Assembly: GCA_021787655.1 (NCBI GenBank)
Contig: JAJYLM010000083.1
Span: forward strand, 1 to 8,884
Direction: 5' to 3'
DNA: 8,884 nucleotides
Source of the DNA: a bacterium
GTDB lineage: Bacteria > JAMCPX01
Position 1 is the first letter of the stretch. Each line of letters starts with the position of its first letter. The notes below the pieces were generated by a model that was given only the letters and a program-made list of their open reading frames with translations, was not told the origin of the DNA and ran no database searches. A program made the position numbers and the translations under genes. Below are positions 1 through 7,031 of the stretch, in pieces.

Positions 1-276
1 GTCCCTTGCGTGCGCCGTGACTATGATGACCTTGATCTTCGACCATGCCTTGTTCCTTCGCAGCTCGTAATAGCACCGTATCCCGCTCTTCCGGGGCATG
101 ACCAGGTCCAGCGATACGAGGTCCGGCGTATGTTGCCGTATCTTCTCAAGTGCTTCATCTCCGTCGAACGCGGTCATGACATTGAAGCCTGCGTCTTCGA
201 GGAGCGTTTTCAGGTAGACAACGATGTCCGGCTCATCGTCGGCGATGAGGATTGTTTTGTCCTGCGGTCTGACCAT
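1..276 (-). CDS. Response regulator receiver domain (partial, C-terminal end off the left edge)
   Basis: The 92 visible residues form the first three quarters of a CheY-type receiver domain. Acidic pocket residues D13, D14 and E15 follow the first beta strand (KTILIADDE), the phospho-acceptor is D57 in SLDLVMP, and the switch threonine is T87 in VIIVTAH. The conserved lysine would lie beyond the window edge, so it is unknown whether an output domain follows. The start is an ATG with AAGGAGG seven bases upstream; this Shine-Dalgarno touches the stop codon of the histidine kinase gene, 13 bases away. The kinase is therefore the likely cognate partner. In Desulfovibrio vulgaris the hmc operon also carries a receiver-type regulator (rrf1) after the complex genes; that this gene plays the same role is inference. 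Family assignment is secure; target unknown. Confidence 0.93.
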   Translation of the reverse strand, partial: MVRPQDKTILIADDEPDIVVYLKTLLEDAGFNVMTAFDGDEALEKIRQHTPDLVSLDLVMPRKSGIRCYYELRRNKAWSKIKVIIVTAHARD

Positions 277-283
277 ACAAATG

Positions 284-290
284 CCTCCTT
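284..290 (-). promoter_or_regulatory. Shine-Dalgarno of the response regulator gene
   Basis: AAGGAGG on the minus strand, seven bases before the ATG at 276. It is the strongest ribosome binding site in the operon and fixes the start. Its last base overlaps the TAA stop of the upstream kinase gene (292-290), so ribosomes finishing the kinase are placed over it. This is the only junction in the operon that uses a full separate site rather than an ATGA overlap, which may allow the regulator to be made in excess of its kinase (inference). Confidence 0.8.
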
Positions 291-1729
291 TATACCTCAG
301 CGGAGAGCTGCGGCAGTCTTTTTCTCGGGAAAATCATCCTGAACAGCGATCCCTGTCCGGGGACTGACTCGATGACGATGCGGCCTCCGTGCTCCTGGAC
401 GATCTTCCGCGTGAGCAGGAGTCCTATGCCTGTTCCCCCTTCACCTTTCGTGGTAAAGAAGTTGGTGAATACCTTCTGCTTGACCTCATAATCCATACCG
501 CATCCCTTGTCTTCGACATCGAAGATGACGGATTCGTCTTCCTCACGGCACCGGACCCTCACCTCGCAGCTGCGCTTGTCGCTCATCTGGCACGCGTCGA
601 TGGCGTTGGACACCAGGTTTGCGAGACATGCATGGATACCTTCCGGGTCCATGGGGGCAGGAGCAATGGATTCGTCGCATTCCGTGATTAATTCTATATT
701 GTATCTTCCCGCGGTTTCCTTGTAGAGCTTGATCACCTCATGGACGATGTCCGGAGGCCGGACCATCCTGACGGTCGGTATTACCCCTTTTGAGAAGCTC
801 AGGAGGTTCCTGGTGAGTGTGGAGATCTTGTCTATGTTGCGGTGGAGCACGTCCCAGCCCTGGTCGATGCGTCCCCTGTCGCCCCTGTCCAGGCCGGATT
901 TGAAGATGTACACGCCGCCTTCGAGTCCGGTAAGGATATTCTTGATGCCGTGGGCAAGTCCTGCCACGGTCTGGCCCACGACTGCCAGCCGCTCGGCCTC
1001 TATCTTTTCCTTTTCGAGCTGATAGATCCTCGTAACGTCCACGGCCATTTCCATCACATGGTTCACCAAATCCCCGCCGGTGAGCGGGTAGGCCGTTACT
1101 GCGTACTGAATCTCCTTACCCTCCTTATTGATGCCGGTCTGCTCGTTGGTGTGCGAACCGTTATCTGCAAATGCAAGCTCTGCAGGGCAGTTCTCGCATT
1201 TCTCGTCCCGGTGCTTGAACAGCTCCCAGCAGTACTGGCTCGTGGTCGGTCCGAAGGTCTTTTGCATGAAGCTGTTGGCACGAACGACCCTGAAGTCCCT
1301 GTTCAGTACAGCGATATAGCAGGGAACCTTGTCGAACAGGTTCTGATATTCCTGCTGGAGCCGCTTGATCTCGGTTATATCGGTCGACATCTCCACGACG
1401 TATGGAATGTCCCCGTCCTGCGTCATGATGGGCACCATGTGGACAAGGTAATGGGCTGTCCTGCCATTGCGGTCAAGACCGATCTCTTCGTTGATGCGCG
1501 TCTTTCCGTCGATGAAGGTCTGTTCCGCGGTACACTGGTCGCACGGCCGCTGTTTCTTTTTATAGACTTCATAGCACAGCCGCCCGCGTCCCTCTCCGAA
1601 AAGCTCCTGAAAGCTATGGTTGTTTTCCACAATCTTCCGGTTTTTATCAATAATGGCGATCTTGCAGGGGACCTGCTCGAACAACCGGGTATGCAGCCAC
1701 GATTGCAAAGTAGCGTCGGGCATGTTCAT
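290..1729 (-). CDS. Soluble PAS-PAS sensor histidine kinase with Cys-rich PAS domains
   Basis: Protein of 479 residues with no membrane segment, so a cytoplasmic sensor. Order: PAS1 (about 12-120), PAS2 (about 127-235), a short coiled linker, HisKA dimerisation domain with H-box around H260 (GLAHGIKN), then HATPase_c with N-box N375 (NLVSNAID), G1 at about 408-412 (DKGCGMD) and G2 at about 429-437 (GEGGTGIGL). Each PAS holds four cysteines in identical spacing: C22/C52/C63/C66 and C137/C167/C178/C181, suggesting an internal duplication and possible metal or redox binding. The residue after the H-box histidine is Gly instead of the usual Glu/Asp. The ATG at 1729 overlaps the upstream stop as ATGA; an ATG at 1723 has better spacing to AGGTG and is an alternative. 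The in-frame extension to 1783 would overlap the cytochrome gene and lacks PAS sequence. Likely phosphorylates the regulator encoded next. Confidence 0.93.
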   Translation of the reverse strand: MNMPDATLQSWLHTRLFEQVPCKIAIIDKNRKIVENNHSFQELFGEGRGRLCYEVYKKKQRPCDQCTAEQTFIDGKTRINEEIGLDRNGRTAHYLVHMVPIMTQDGDIPYVVEMSTDITEIKRLQQEYQNLFDKVPCYIAVLNRDFRVVRANSFMQKTFGPTTSQYCWELFKHRDEKCENCPAELAFADNGSHTNEQTGINKEGKEIQYAVTAYPLTGGDLVNHVMEMAVDVTRIYQLEKEKIEAERLAVVGQTVAGLAHGIKNILTGLEGGVYIFKSGLDRGDRGRIDQGWDVLHRNIDKISTLTRNLLSFSKGVIPTVRMVRPPDIVHEVIKLYKETAGRYNIELITECDESIAPAPMDPEGIHACLANLVSNAIDACQMSDKRSCEVRVRCREEDESVIFDVEDKGCGMDYEVKQKVFTNFFTTKGEGGTGIGLLLTRKIVQEHGGRIVIESVPGQGSLFRMIFPRKRLPQLSAEV

Positions 1730-4014
1730 CGCACCTGTGCTTCTGTACCGGACGGCAGTTGGCCTACGGCAGGTCTGAACCATGTGGTCCTTCCGGCAAG
1801 GCGGGGTGTCCCCGCACCTGCCTCATGCTCAGCCATGTTTTTCGGGCCTGCCCCTGCTTTTTCCGGATGCGGATACTGGGGCAGGCCTTTCAGATAGTCC
1901 GGGTTATTAACCTGATGACAGGTTGCGCATAGCGCGAGGTCGCGGTAGCGTTTCGGGTAGAGGGCAGCCATTCTCTCATGGCAATTCCTGCACAGACCGT
2001 GCATGGCATCTTTATAGCCGGCAGCCGGCCTTTCAAGAGGGTGTGCCTGCAGCTTGATCAATGAATTTCTGGCTATCATGAACCTATGACAGGACGTGCA
2101 CGGCGCTGCGGTCTGCATGGACTTTACTGCATTGGGGTCCTTGTGACACTTGACACATGCCTGATTGTTGCCCAGTTTTGCAATGTGAAAATCATGGTTG
2201 AAGATGTCAGTTGTCAGGTACATGTCACGGTGGCATGTCCTGCATGAGGTCGCCTGGTTGAAGGGATAGTTCATATGATGGCAGAGTTCGCACGAGCCGC
2301 TGTTTTCGCCGGCATGCTGCATGCCGTTGTTCGAGGGTCCTGTTATTGCGTCCAATGTCGTCGTGGACAGCTTCTCTATCCACGTGTTGCCGTTCGAGAA
2401 GGCGGTAGTATCCGTCCCTGCAGCGTCAGTCAGAAGGCGCTGTTCCTTCATTGCAGCATAGAGCCGTTCGGCCATGACCTGATGTGCTGCATGATCGAAT
2501 ATCACGAACCGGCCGTTGTGGTTGACGAGAAGCAATGCCCGCAGATCCGTTCTGCGCACGTCCGGCGTACCGGCATCGTCCAAACCTGCCGGCAGAAGTC
2601 CGTACAATGCCCGGCCCTGCTCAGACACCTTTACCGCAGTGATGGTTTCCGGCGGCTGCACGGGTGTTGTGCGCAGTTCCCGGTCTCTGCCCGGCATAAA
2701 GTAGATGCCGATGGACAGTGAGAGGACAAAGATCAGCGAGTACAGGACCGTCGCGCGTATGCCCGCGCTCTGCACAGACACATTCAACCCCGGCTCCGGT
2801 GCAGGCAGGGTGGTGTCCCCGGCTGCTGCACCTTCGTTTGTTTCCTGTTCCTGCCCGTACACCGAGAAATGCTCGACAAAGAAGAAGAACACCAGTGCTG
2901 CTGCTGCAACGATGCCGATGCTGATCGCAAACTCGGTCCATGCGGGGAAGTAGTGGGTCTTTGTAGCTGATATCGTGGCAATGCCCGAGACATTGATGCG
3001 GTTGAGAACCACGCCGGTAACAGCGCTGGCCGATCCGATAAACAGCCCTGCCTTGCTCTGCCTGACTTTCGGGATAGCGAAAAGGACAAGAGGAATGATG
3101 ACACTCAGGCATGCTTCTATGACAAAGTCCGTTGTTTCCCACACGGGTTTCGTAAGATAGATGAGCTTGCCGTGATAGGCAAGGTCGCCCAGCCTGATCG
3201 CCATGTAGATGCCGAGGACCGCTGCACAGGCCTTGGCAAGGCCCGAGAGGAGCCCTGTATCTTCATCCTTCTGATAGACCCAGCTGCTGACCAGGGATTC
3301 GAGGATGACCATGGCAAGGCCGAGCCCGATGGCTGAGATGAAGAACAACCAGGGCAGCAGACTCGAGTACCACAGCGGATAGATTCGAAACGGCATGATG
3401 AGGAACAGGGTGCCGAGGGAAGACTGGTGCAGCGTCGAGAGCATGATGCCAAGGATGATCAACGGGAGCGTGATGGCCTTGAGTGCCCGGTAGATCTTCG
3501 GGTAGGGCATCTTCTCGAACACCGTCGGTGCGAACTCGAGCGCGAGGACGGTGAAGTACAGCATGACGCACCATGCAACCTCGAATAAAGCGCTGTGGTC
3601 CTGCCAGTAGACGACAGGGTGCCAGATGTCCCACCATCGTCCGAGATCGAAGATCAGTCCTACGATGACTGCCCCGTAGCCAAGGAACGCAGTCAGTACC
3701 GCGGGGCGGGCGATCGGGTGATAGCGGTGCAGGTGGAATATGTAGACCGTGGCTGCTATGACGAACCCGCCGGCAGCCAGGGCAACGCCGCCCACGACGT
3801 CAAACCCGATCCAGAGGCCCCACGGCGTCAGGTCTGTCAGATTCGTTGTTGCACCGAGCCCTCGGACCATACGGACCGCGGCGACAGCCGCACCGAGCCC
3901 CGCAAGGAACCAGAGGATCCCTTTGACAGTCCTGACCCGAGGGGTAGAGTGATAGGAAGAGTTGAAGGCCACGTCCAGAAGAGACCGTACAAGCTTTTTC
4001 AGTGATTTCTTCAT
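1726..4014 (-). CDS. NrfD/HybB (HmcC-like) membrane subunit fused to hexaheme cytochrome c
   Basis: Protein of 762 residues. Residues 31-380 contain ten hydrophobic helices (about 31-50, 66-93, 103-124, 142-165, 178-200, 214-242, 258-275, 294-315, 322-341, 361-380) with HybB/HmcC-like stretches such as TPWGLWIGFDVVGGVALAAG and FDLGRWWDIWHP. This family is a quinone-interacting or electron-relay membrane subunit. A polar linker (381-420) and an eleventh helix (421-440) lead to a C-terminal domain with six CXXCH heme sites at 575-579, 591-595, 620-624, 639-643, 675-679 and 696-700. FDHAAH (506-511) and FNHDFH (605-610) resemble the distal-His motifs of class III multiheme cytochromes c. A basic N-terminus inside plus eleven helices puts the hemes in the periplasm, where c-heme is attached. 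In Hmc and Dsr complexes the cytochrome is a separate protein. The ATG overlaps the ferredoxin gene stop (ATGA), with GGAG upstream. The 45-residue tail after the last heme is low in recognisable features. Confidence 0.93.
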   Translation of the reverse strand: MKKSLKKLVRSLLDVAFNSSYHSTPRVRTVKGILWFLAGLGAAVAAVRMVRGLGATTNLTDLTPWGLWIGFDVVGGVALAAGGFVIAATVYIFHLHRYHPIARPAVLTAFLGYGAVIVGLIFDLGRWWDIWHPVVYWQDHSALFEVAWCVMLYFTVLALEFAPTVFEKMPYPKIYRALKAITLPLIILGIMLSTLHQSSLGTLFLIMPFRIYPLWYSSLLPWLFFISAIGLGLAMVILESLVSSWVYQKDEDTGLLSGLAKACAAVLGIYMAIRLGDLAYHGKLIYLTKPVWETTDFVIEACLSVIIPLVLFAIPKVRQSKAGLFIGSASAVTGVVLNRINVSGIATISATKTHYFPAWTEFAISIGIVAAAALVFFFFVEHFSVYGQEQETNEGAAAGDTTLPAPEPGLNVSVQSAGIRATVLYSLIFVLSLSIGIYFMPGRDRELRTTPVQPPETITAVKVSEQGRALYGLLPAGLDDAGTPDVRRTDLRALLLVNHNGRFVIFDHAAHQVMAERLYAAMKEQRLLTDAAGTDTTAFSNGNTWIEKLSTTTLDAITGPSNNGMQHAGENSGSCELCHHMNYPFNQATSCRTCHRDMYLTTDIFNHDFHIAKLGNNQACVKCHKDPNAVKSMQTAAPCTSCHRFMIARNSLIKLQAHPLERPAAGYKDAMHGLCRNCHERMAALYPKRYRDLALCATCHQVNNPDYLKGLPQYPHPEKAGAGPKNMAEHEAGAGTPRLAGRTTWFRPAVGQLPSGTEAQVR

Positions 4015-4823
4015 TGTTTTTTCTCTCCGTCCGGCTTGTCAGATAAGTCCGACCGGTCCGACTCTCCCTTCTTCTTCTCACTCAGCCGCTCCCGTCGTTC
4101 GATAATCCAGTAAAACCCGTACATGAAGGCGCCCATACCGAGGAAGATCTTCGGTACCTTCTCCAGGACATTGAAGACCATGCCGGGCAGTGCATCTTTT
4201 GGCAGGTCCTTGTCCCAGCTCAAAAAGTCAAGATTGATGTCTGATACGTAGAGGACCGATGTACCGCCGACCTCGTGCTCTCCCCACACACGGTCGATGT
4301 ACTTGCCTGGGTCCTTGCGGATGCGGTCGTGTGCCTCTGCGATGAGTGCCTCACGGTCGCCGAAAATGGTCGCATGGGTCGGGCATGCCTTTGTACAGGC
4401 AGGTTGCTGGATCTCGCCGCTCTTTATCTTCTCATAGCACATGACACACTTGCTGACAGAGGGCGTCGGGGTGTCCCAGGTGTACCGCGGTATACCGAAC
4501 GGGCAGGACATCATGCAGTAGCGGCATCCGATGCAGCGCGACACATCGTAGATGACCGGTCCTTCGACTGTCTTCTGGAGCGCACCGACCGGGCAGACGG
4601 ACACGCATGCAGGAGATACGCAATGCCTGCACTGCTGTCTCACAAAATGATGCCCCGGTTTTTTGATGATGGTTGTCCAGCGCGTGGCAGAGAGGCTGTC
4701 GATGTTCTGCTGCCAGCGCCAGGGACGGTCTTTCCCTGTTTTGTTGATCTCCTTGCAGGCTGCAACGCAGCTCTCGCAGCCGATGCATTTCGTTATATCG
4801 GTCAAAATTCCCCAGGTACTCAT
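4011..4823 (-). CDS. Four [4Fe-4S] cluster ferredoxin-like subunit with C-terminal membrane anchor (HmcB/HybA/DsrO-like)
   Basis: Protein of 270 residues that relays electrons between the membrane subunit and other redox centres. Sixteen cysteines form four cluster motifs: C13/16/19/23, C65/68/73/77, C97/100/103/107 and C126/129/143/147, the arrangement of the DmsB/HybA/HmcB family. The pairing with NrfD encoded immediately downstream is typical. One hydrophobic helix at about 222-241 (IFLGMGAFMYGFYWI) is followed by a highly charged tail rich in Lys, Arg, Asp and Glu, as in HybA-type anchored subunits. No Tat or Sec signal is present at the N-terminus (MSTWGILTDITKCIGCESC), so on sequence alone the cluster domain would stay in the cytoplasm. 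The ATG overlaps the upstream stop (ATGA), and AAGGAG lies 11 bases upstream (4840-4835). Family certain; side of the membrane not settled. Confidence 0.94.
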   Translation of the reverse strand: MSTWGILTDITKCIGCESCVAACKEINKTGKDRPWRWQQNIDSLSATRWTTIIKKPGHHFVRQQCRHCVSPACVSVCPVGALQKTVEGPVIYDVSRCIGCRYCMMSCPFGIPRYTWDTPTPSVSKCVMCYEKIKSGEIQQPACTKACPTHATIFGDREALIAEAHDRIRKDPGKYIDRVWGEHEVGGTSVLYVSDINLDFLSWDKDLPKDALPGMVFNVLEKVPKIFLGMGAFMYGFYWIIERRERLSEKKKGESDRSDLSDKPDGEKKQ

Positions 4824-5536
4824 ATTTTTTCAGTCTCCTTGTGTAAGGTGCTTGTGACGTTCTCGTCCACATCGGCCGGAAAGTGCCAGCCGAGCTCGGA
4901 GATCAACTGTGACGCCGGCAGGAGCACGAAGTGCGACAGTTTGGTGAAGGGTATCATCATGAAGATCAGGTCGCCGGAAAGGACATGGATCAGCAGCATG
5001 CGCTGGTAGGAAAGCGGATTGAGCGCCGGGTGCATGACAAGAAAACCGCTGATGAACGGAATGAGCAGCAGCGGCGGCAGGAAGAAATCCTGGAACCTGC
5101 TGATACCCCTTGAAAACGGATTCGCAATGCGGCCGGTGATGAGCACCAGTCCGGTCGCGATGGTAAAGAGTGCAAGGATGTCCTCTCCACGGTTGGGGAT
5201 CGATGCCCATCCGATACCGATTCCGTGCTTCCATAACAAGATATGCGCCCCCAGAAAAAGCGGTGTCAGGATAAGTCCCCCATGGAACAGCATGGACACG
5301 ATGCTGTACCAGAGCCGGTTTTTCGGCTGGCCCGGGACCTGTTTGAAAGGGAAAAGCCACCGCATGGTCGCTGCAAAGAGCGCCCGGACCGGCAGCCTCT
5401 TGTCCGAGGCCCTGTAGATCATGCGGAGCACGTCGATGTTCGTCAGGAGAACGAGACGCAGCAGACCGAGGAGCATGACGGAAAAAGAAAAAATAAACAG
5501 CGGGCCGCGCGCCCATGCCAGATATGTCTCGATCAT
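4820..5536 (-). CDS. NarI-like cytochrome b membrane subunit (HmcE/DsrM-like)
   Basis: Protein of 238 residues with about five hydrophobic helices (about 11-32, 77-102, 119-136, 150-168, 181-207), resembling the nitrate reductase gamma (NarI) family, which binds two b hemes and exchanges electrons with menaquinone. Candidate heme ligands are H85 and H98 in one helix (LFHGGLIL, FLGAH) and H184 and H202 in the last helix. The 18-residue spacing of the latter pair equals that of the NarI ligands as I recall them. The start at 5536 was chosen because it gives the ATGA overlap with the HdrD-like gene and has AAGGAG eight bases upstream; the same frame stays open to 5908, but that extension is Arg-rich and lies inside the HdrD-like gene. 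The neighbouring HdrD-like protein is its expected partner, as in HmcEF, DsrMK and TmcBC. It likely links the quinone pool to the cytoplasmic Fe-S protein. Confidence 0.9.
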   Translation of the reverse strand: MIETYLAWARGPLFIFSFSVMLLGLLRLVLLTNIDVLRMIYRASDKRLPVRALFAATMRWLFPFKQVPGQPKNRLWYSIVSMLFHGGLILTPLFLGAHILLWKHGIGIGWASIPNRGEDILALFTIATGLVLITGRIANPFSRGISRFQDFFLPPLLLIPFISGFLVMHPALNPLSYQRMLLIHVLSGDLIFMMIPFTKLSHFVLLPASQLISELGWHFPADVDENVTSTLHKETEKI

Positions 5537-6906
5537 CGTCCCTTCTCCTTGCCCCCGGTTTCTGCCGGAGTGCCGAAATCGATTGCCTTGAGCACGAGGT
5601 CGTGCAGTCCGATGACCTCGACGCCCTCGAGCCCGTTGTCCTCGATGACCTCCCGGAGCTGTTTCTTGCAGTTTGCACACGGGGCCACGACATATTTCGC
5701 TCCCGTCTCCTTCAGCTGCCGTGCCTTGACCTTCCCGCCTGCTCCGGTACGCCACTTCCTGATCTCGTCGATGGATACCGCACCGCTCCCGCCCCCGCAG
5801 CAGTAGTTCAGAGGGCCGTTCGGCGTCATGTCCACAAAGTCCGAGCAGATGGCGCGCAGTATCTCGCGGGGCTGATTGACGATCCAGCCTGACCTCGCGA
5901 TGTTGCACGGATCATGGTACGTCACCCGGTCCCTGATGGTGTTCGCCCGCAGCGTGAGTTTGCCCTGTTCGAGCATCTTGAACGTGTATTCCATGATGTT
6001 GATCACCTGCGGAGCACCCGGCCCCAAGAAGTTTGGCAGACCGACCTTTGCAGAGCGCGACGCATGGCCGCACTCTCCTATCAGCACGAGCCTGGCCTTC
6101 AGCCGCGCGACCTCTGCAGCTTCCATTTTCACGATACGGCTCCACATGCGATCACTGTAAAAAAGCCCGTAGTCTATGCCGTCGTAATACTGCGACCCGA
6201 TCGTCCATGAACCGCCTGTCACGTACATGACCGCCGCATTGCCCATCAGGGTCTCGGGTTCCAGCAGGTAGTCGCTCACTGCCGGGAAGAAGACCATCTC
6301 TGCACCCTCCCGGTCGATCGGGAACTTGACGGGCTGGTTGTACTTTTCCATGATCTCGCCCTCGAGAAACTCACAGGTGTCCTGGAGTGCGGGGAGCGGG
6401 ATTGCAGACGTATTGTGCGTTTTGCCTGTGATCTGTTCCCGCGTTGCCACGACGAGCGCCTTGGGCACAATGCCGATCTCGGCCAATGCCCATCTCCCGA
6501 TGTGGGTTATCATGCCGTGGTCGATGCCCATGGGACAAAAGAACTTGCACCTGCGGCATGCAGTGCAGTGGTAGAGTTCCTCGGCGAGCCGGTCTATGTA
6601 ATCATCGGTCAGGGTAAATTCGTTCCAGAGCCGCGTCTTCAGCATGCCCGGAACGGTAAAGTAACGCCGGTACACGCGCAGGACAAGCTCGGACCTCCAG
6701 CACGGAACGTCCTTGATGTTTTCCGTGGTAAGATAGATAGGACATGCTGCGCTGCACCGTGTGCATTTTGCGGTCATCCTCGCGTAGGCATCAAGCACAG
6801 GTCCGTAATTGGAGTGCCTGATGATTGCGGCAAATGCATCCAAAAACCGGCGGGACCGGTCTTTCATCTCGAAGGGCTCCACAAAATAACTGTACTGACT
6901 TTTCAT
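5533..6906 (-). CDS. HdrD-like Fe-S protein with CCG domain (HmcF/DsrK/TmcB-like)
   Basis: Protein of 457 residues, no signal or membrane helix, hence cytoplasmic. An N-terminal two-cluster ferredoxin domain shows C48/C51/C55 with C69 as probable fourth ligand, and C114/C117/C120/C124 (CTACRRCKFFCP). The C-terminal half has one complete CCG motif: C334, C369-C370 (YCCGGGSG), C410 and C413 (APCANC). The first CCG repeat is reduced to C279 (GECGH). In HdrB/HdrD the CCG cysteines hold a special [4Fe-4S] centre used in disulfide chemistry; DsrK and HmcF relatives are thought to use a similar centre on a thiol/disulfide or protein partner. It is the first gene of the operon, with a sigma-54 promoter about 35 bases upstream of the ATG. 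The ATG at 6906 is preferred over a GTG at 6921 because AAAGG sits seven bases before the ATG and nothing suitable precedes the GTG. Confidence 0.92.
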   Translation of the reverse strand: MKSQYSYFVEPFEMKDRSRRFLDAFAAIIRHSNYGPVLDAYARMTAKCTRCSAACPIYLTTENIKDVPCWRSELVLRVYRRYFTVPGMLKTRLWNEFTLTDDYIDRLAEELYHCTACRRCKFFCPMGIDHGMITHIGRWALAEIGIVPKALVVATREQITGKTHNTSAIPLPALQDTCEFLEGEIMEKYNQPVKFPIDREGAEMVFFPAVSDYLLEPETLMGNAAVMYVTGGSWTIGSQYYDGIDYGLFYSDRMWSRIVKMEAAEVARLKARLVLIGECGHASRSAKVGLPNFLGPGAPQVINIMEYTFKMLEQGKLTLRANTIRDRVTYHDPCNIARSGWIVNQPREILRAICSDFVDMTPNGPLNYCCGGGSGAVSIDEIRKWRTGAGGKVKARQLKETGAKYVVAPCANCKKQLREVIEDNGLEGVEVIGLHDLVLKAIDFGTPAETGGKEKGR

Positions 6907-6950
6907 TGTTCGACCTTTCACTCGATTTCAATTTTCGCTCAAACCTGTAA

Positions 6951-6968
6951 TAGCAACTGCTGTGCCAA
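6951..6968 (-). promoter_or_regulatory. Sigma-54 (RpoN) promoter of the complex operon
   Basis: On the minus strand the site reads TTGGCACAGCAGTTGCTA. The -24 GG is at 6966-6965 and the -12 GC at 6954-6953, with exactly ten bases between, matching the sigma-54 consensus TGGCAC-N5-TTGC without mismatch. Predicted transcription start is near 6941, giving a leader of about 35 bases before the ATG at 6906. The divergent gene encodes a sigma-54 activator, which supports the call. Expression would need an activated bEBP and ATP hydrolysis. Confidence 0.88.
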
Positions 6969-7031
6969 TGCTTCTGTCCCGTGTTTCCCTCTCATTATCC
7001 AGGTTAGAATACCCGGTGATGTCATAAATAT

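Larger units (their letters stand above)
1..6941 (-). other. Predicted transcription unit: Hmc-like complex plus two-component system
   Basis: Six genes on the same strand without a gap long enough for a terminator. Four consecutive junctions (5536/5533, 4823/4820, 4014/4011, 1729/1726) are the same four-base ATGA overlap, and the fifth is a 13-base gap. This predicts coupled translation with matched subunit amounts, and ties the kinase and regulator to the redox complex. The start at about 6941 is placed 12 bases after the -12 element of the sigma-54 promoter. The 3' end lies outside the window. Confidence 0.7.

Noticed and set aside
10..342. 110-codon plus-strand frame at the left edge
   Set aside because: The minus strand here encodes a receiver domain with all expected acidic and threonine residues and a strong ribosome binding site.
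1730..1783. N-terminal extension of the histidine kinase
   Set aside because: The extra 18 residues are Arg/Thr-rich, unlike PAS sequence, and lie in the tail of the cytochrome gene; the ATGA overlap start fits the other junctions.
842..1897. 351-codon open frame on the plus strand, opposite the histidine kinase
   Set aside because: The opposite strand encodes a clear two-PAS kinase with all boxes. The plus-strand product has no recognisable domain and no good ribosome binding site; long antisense frames are common in this GC-rich codon usage.
4275..5009. 244-codon plus-strand frame crossing the ferredoxin and NarI-like genes
   Set aside because: It spans two well-supported genes on the other strand and its product looks like random sequence without motifs.
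1726..6906. Identification of the operon as DsrMKJOP
   Set aside because: Order differs, the ferredoxin lacks a Tat signal, the cytochrome has six hemes and is fused to NrfD rather than being a separate triheme DsrJ; the Hmc-type match is closer.
6907..6921. GTG start five codons before the HdrD-like ATG
   Set aside because: No Shine-Dalgarno precedes it, while AAAGG is well placed for the ATG at 6906.
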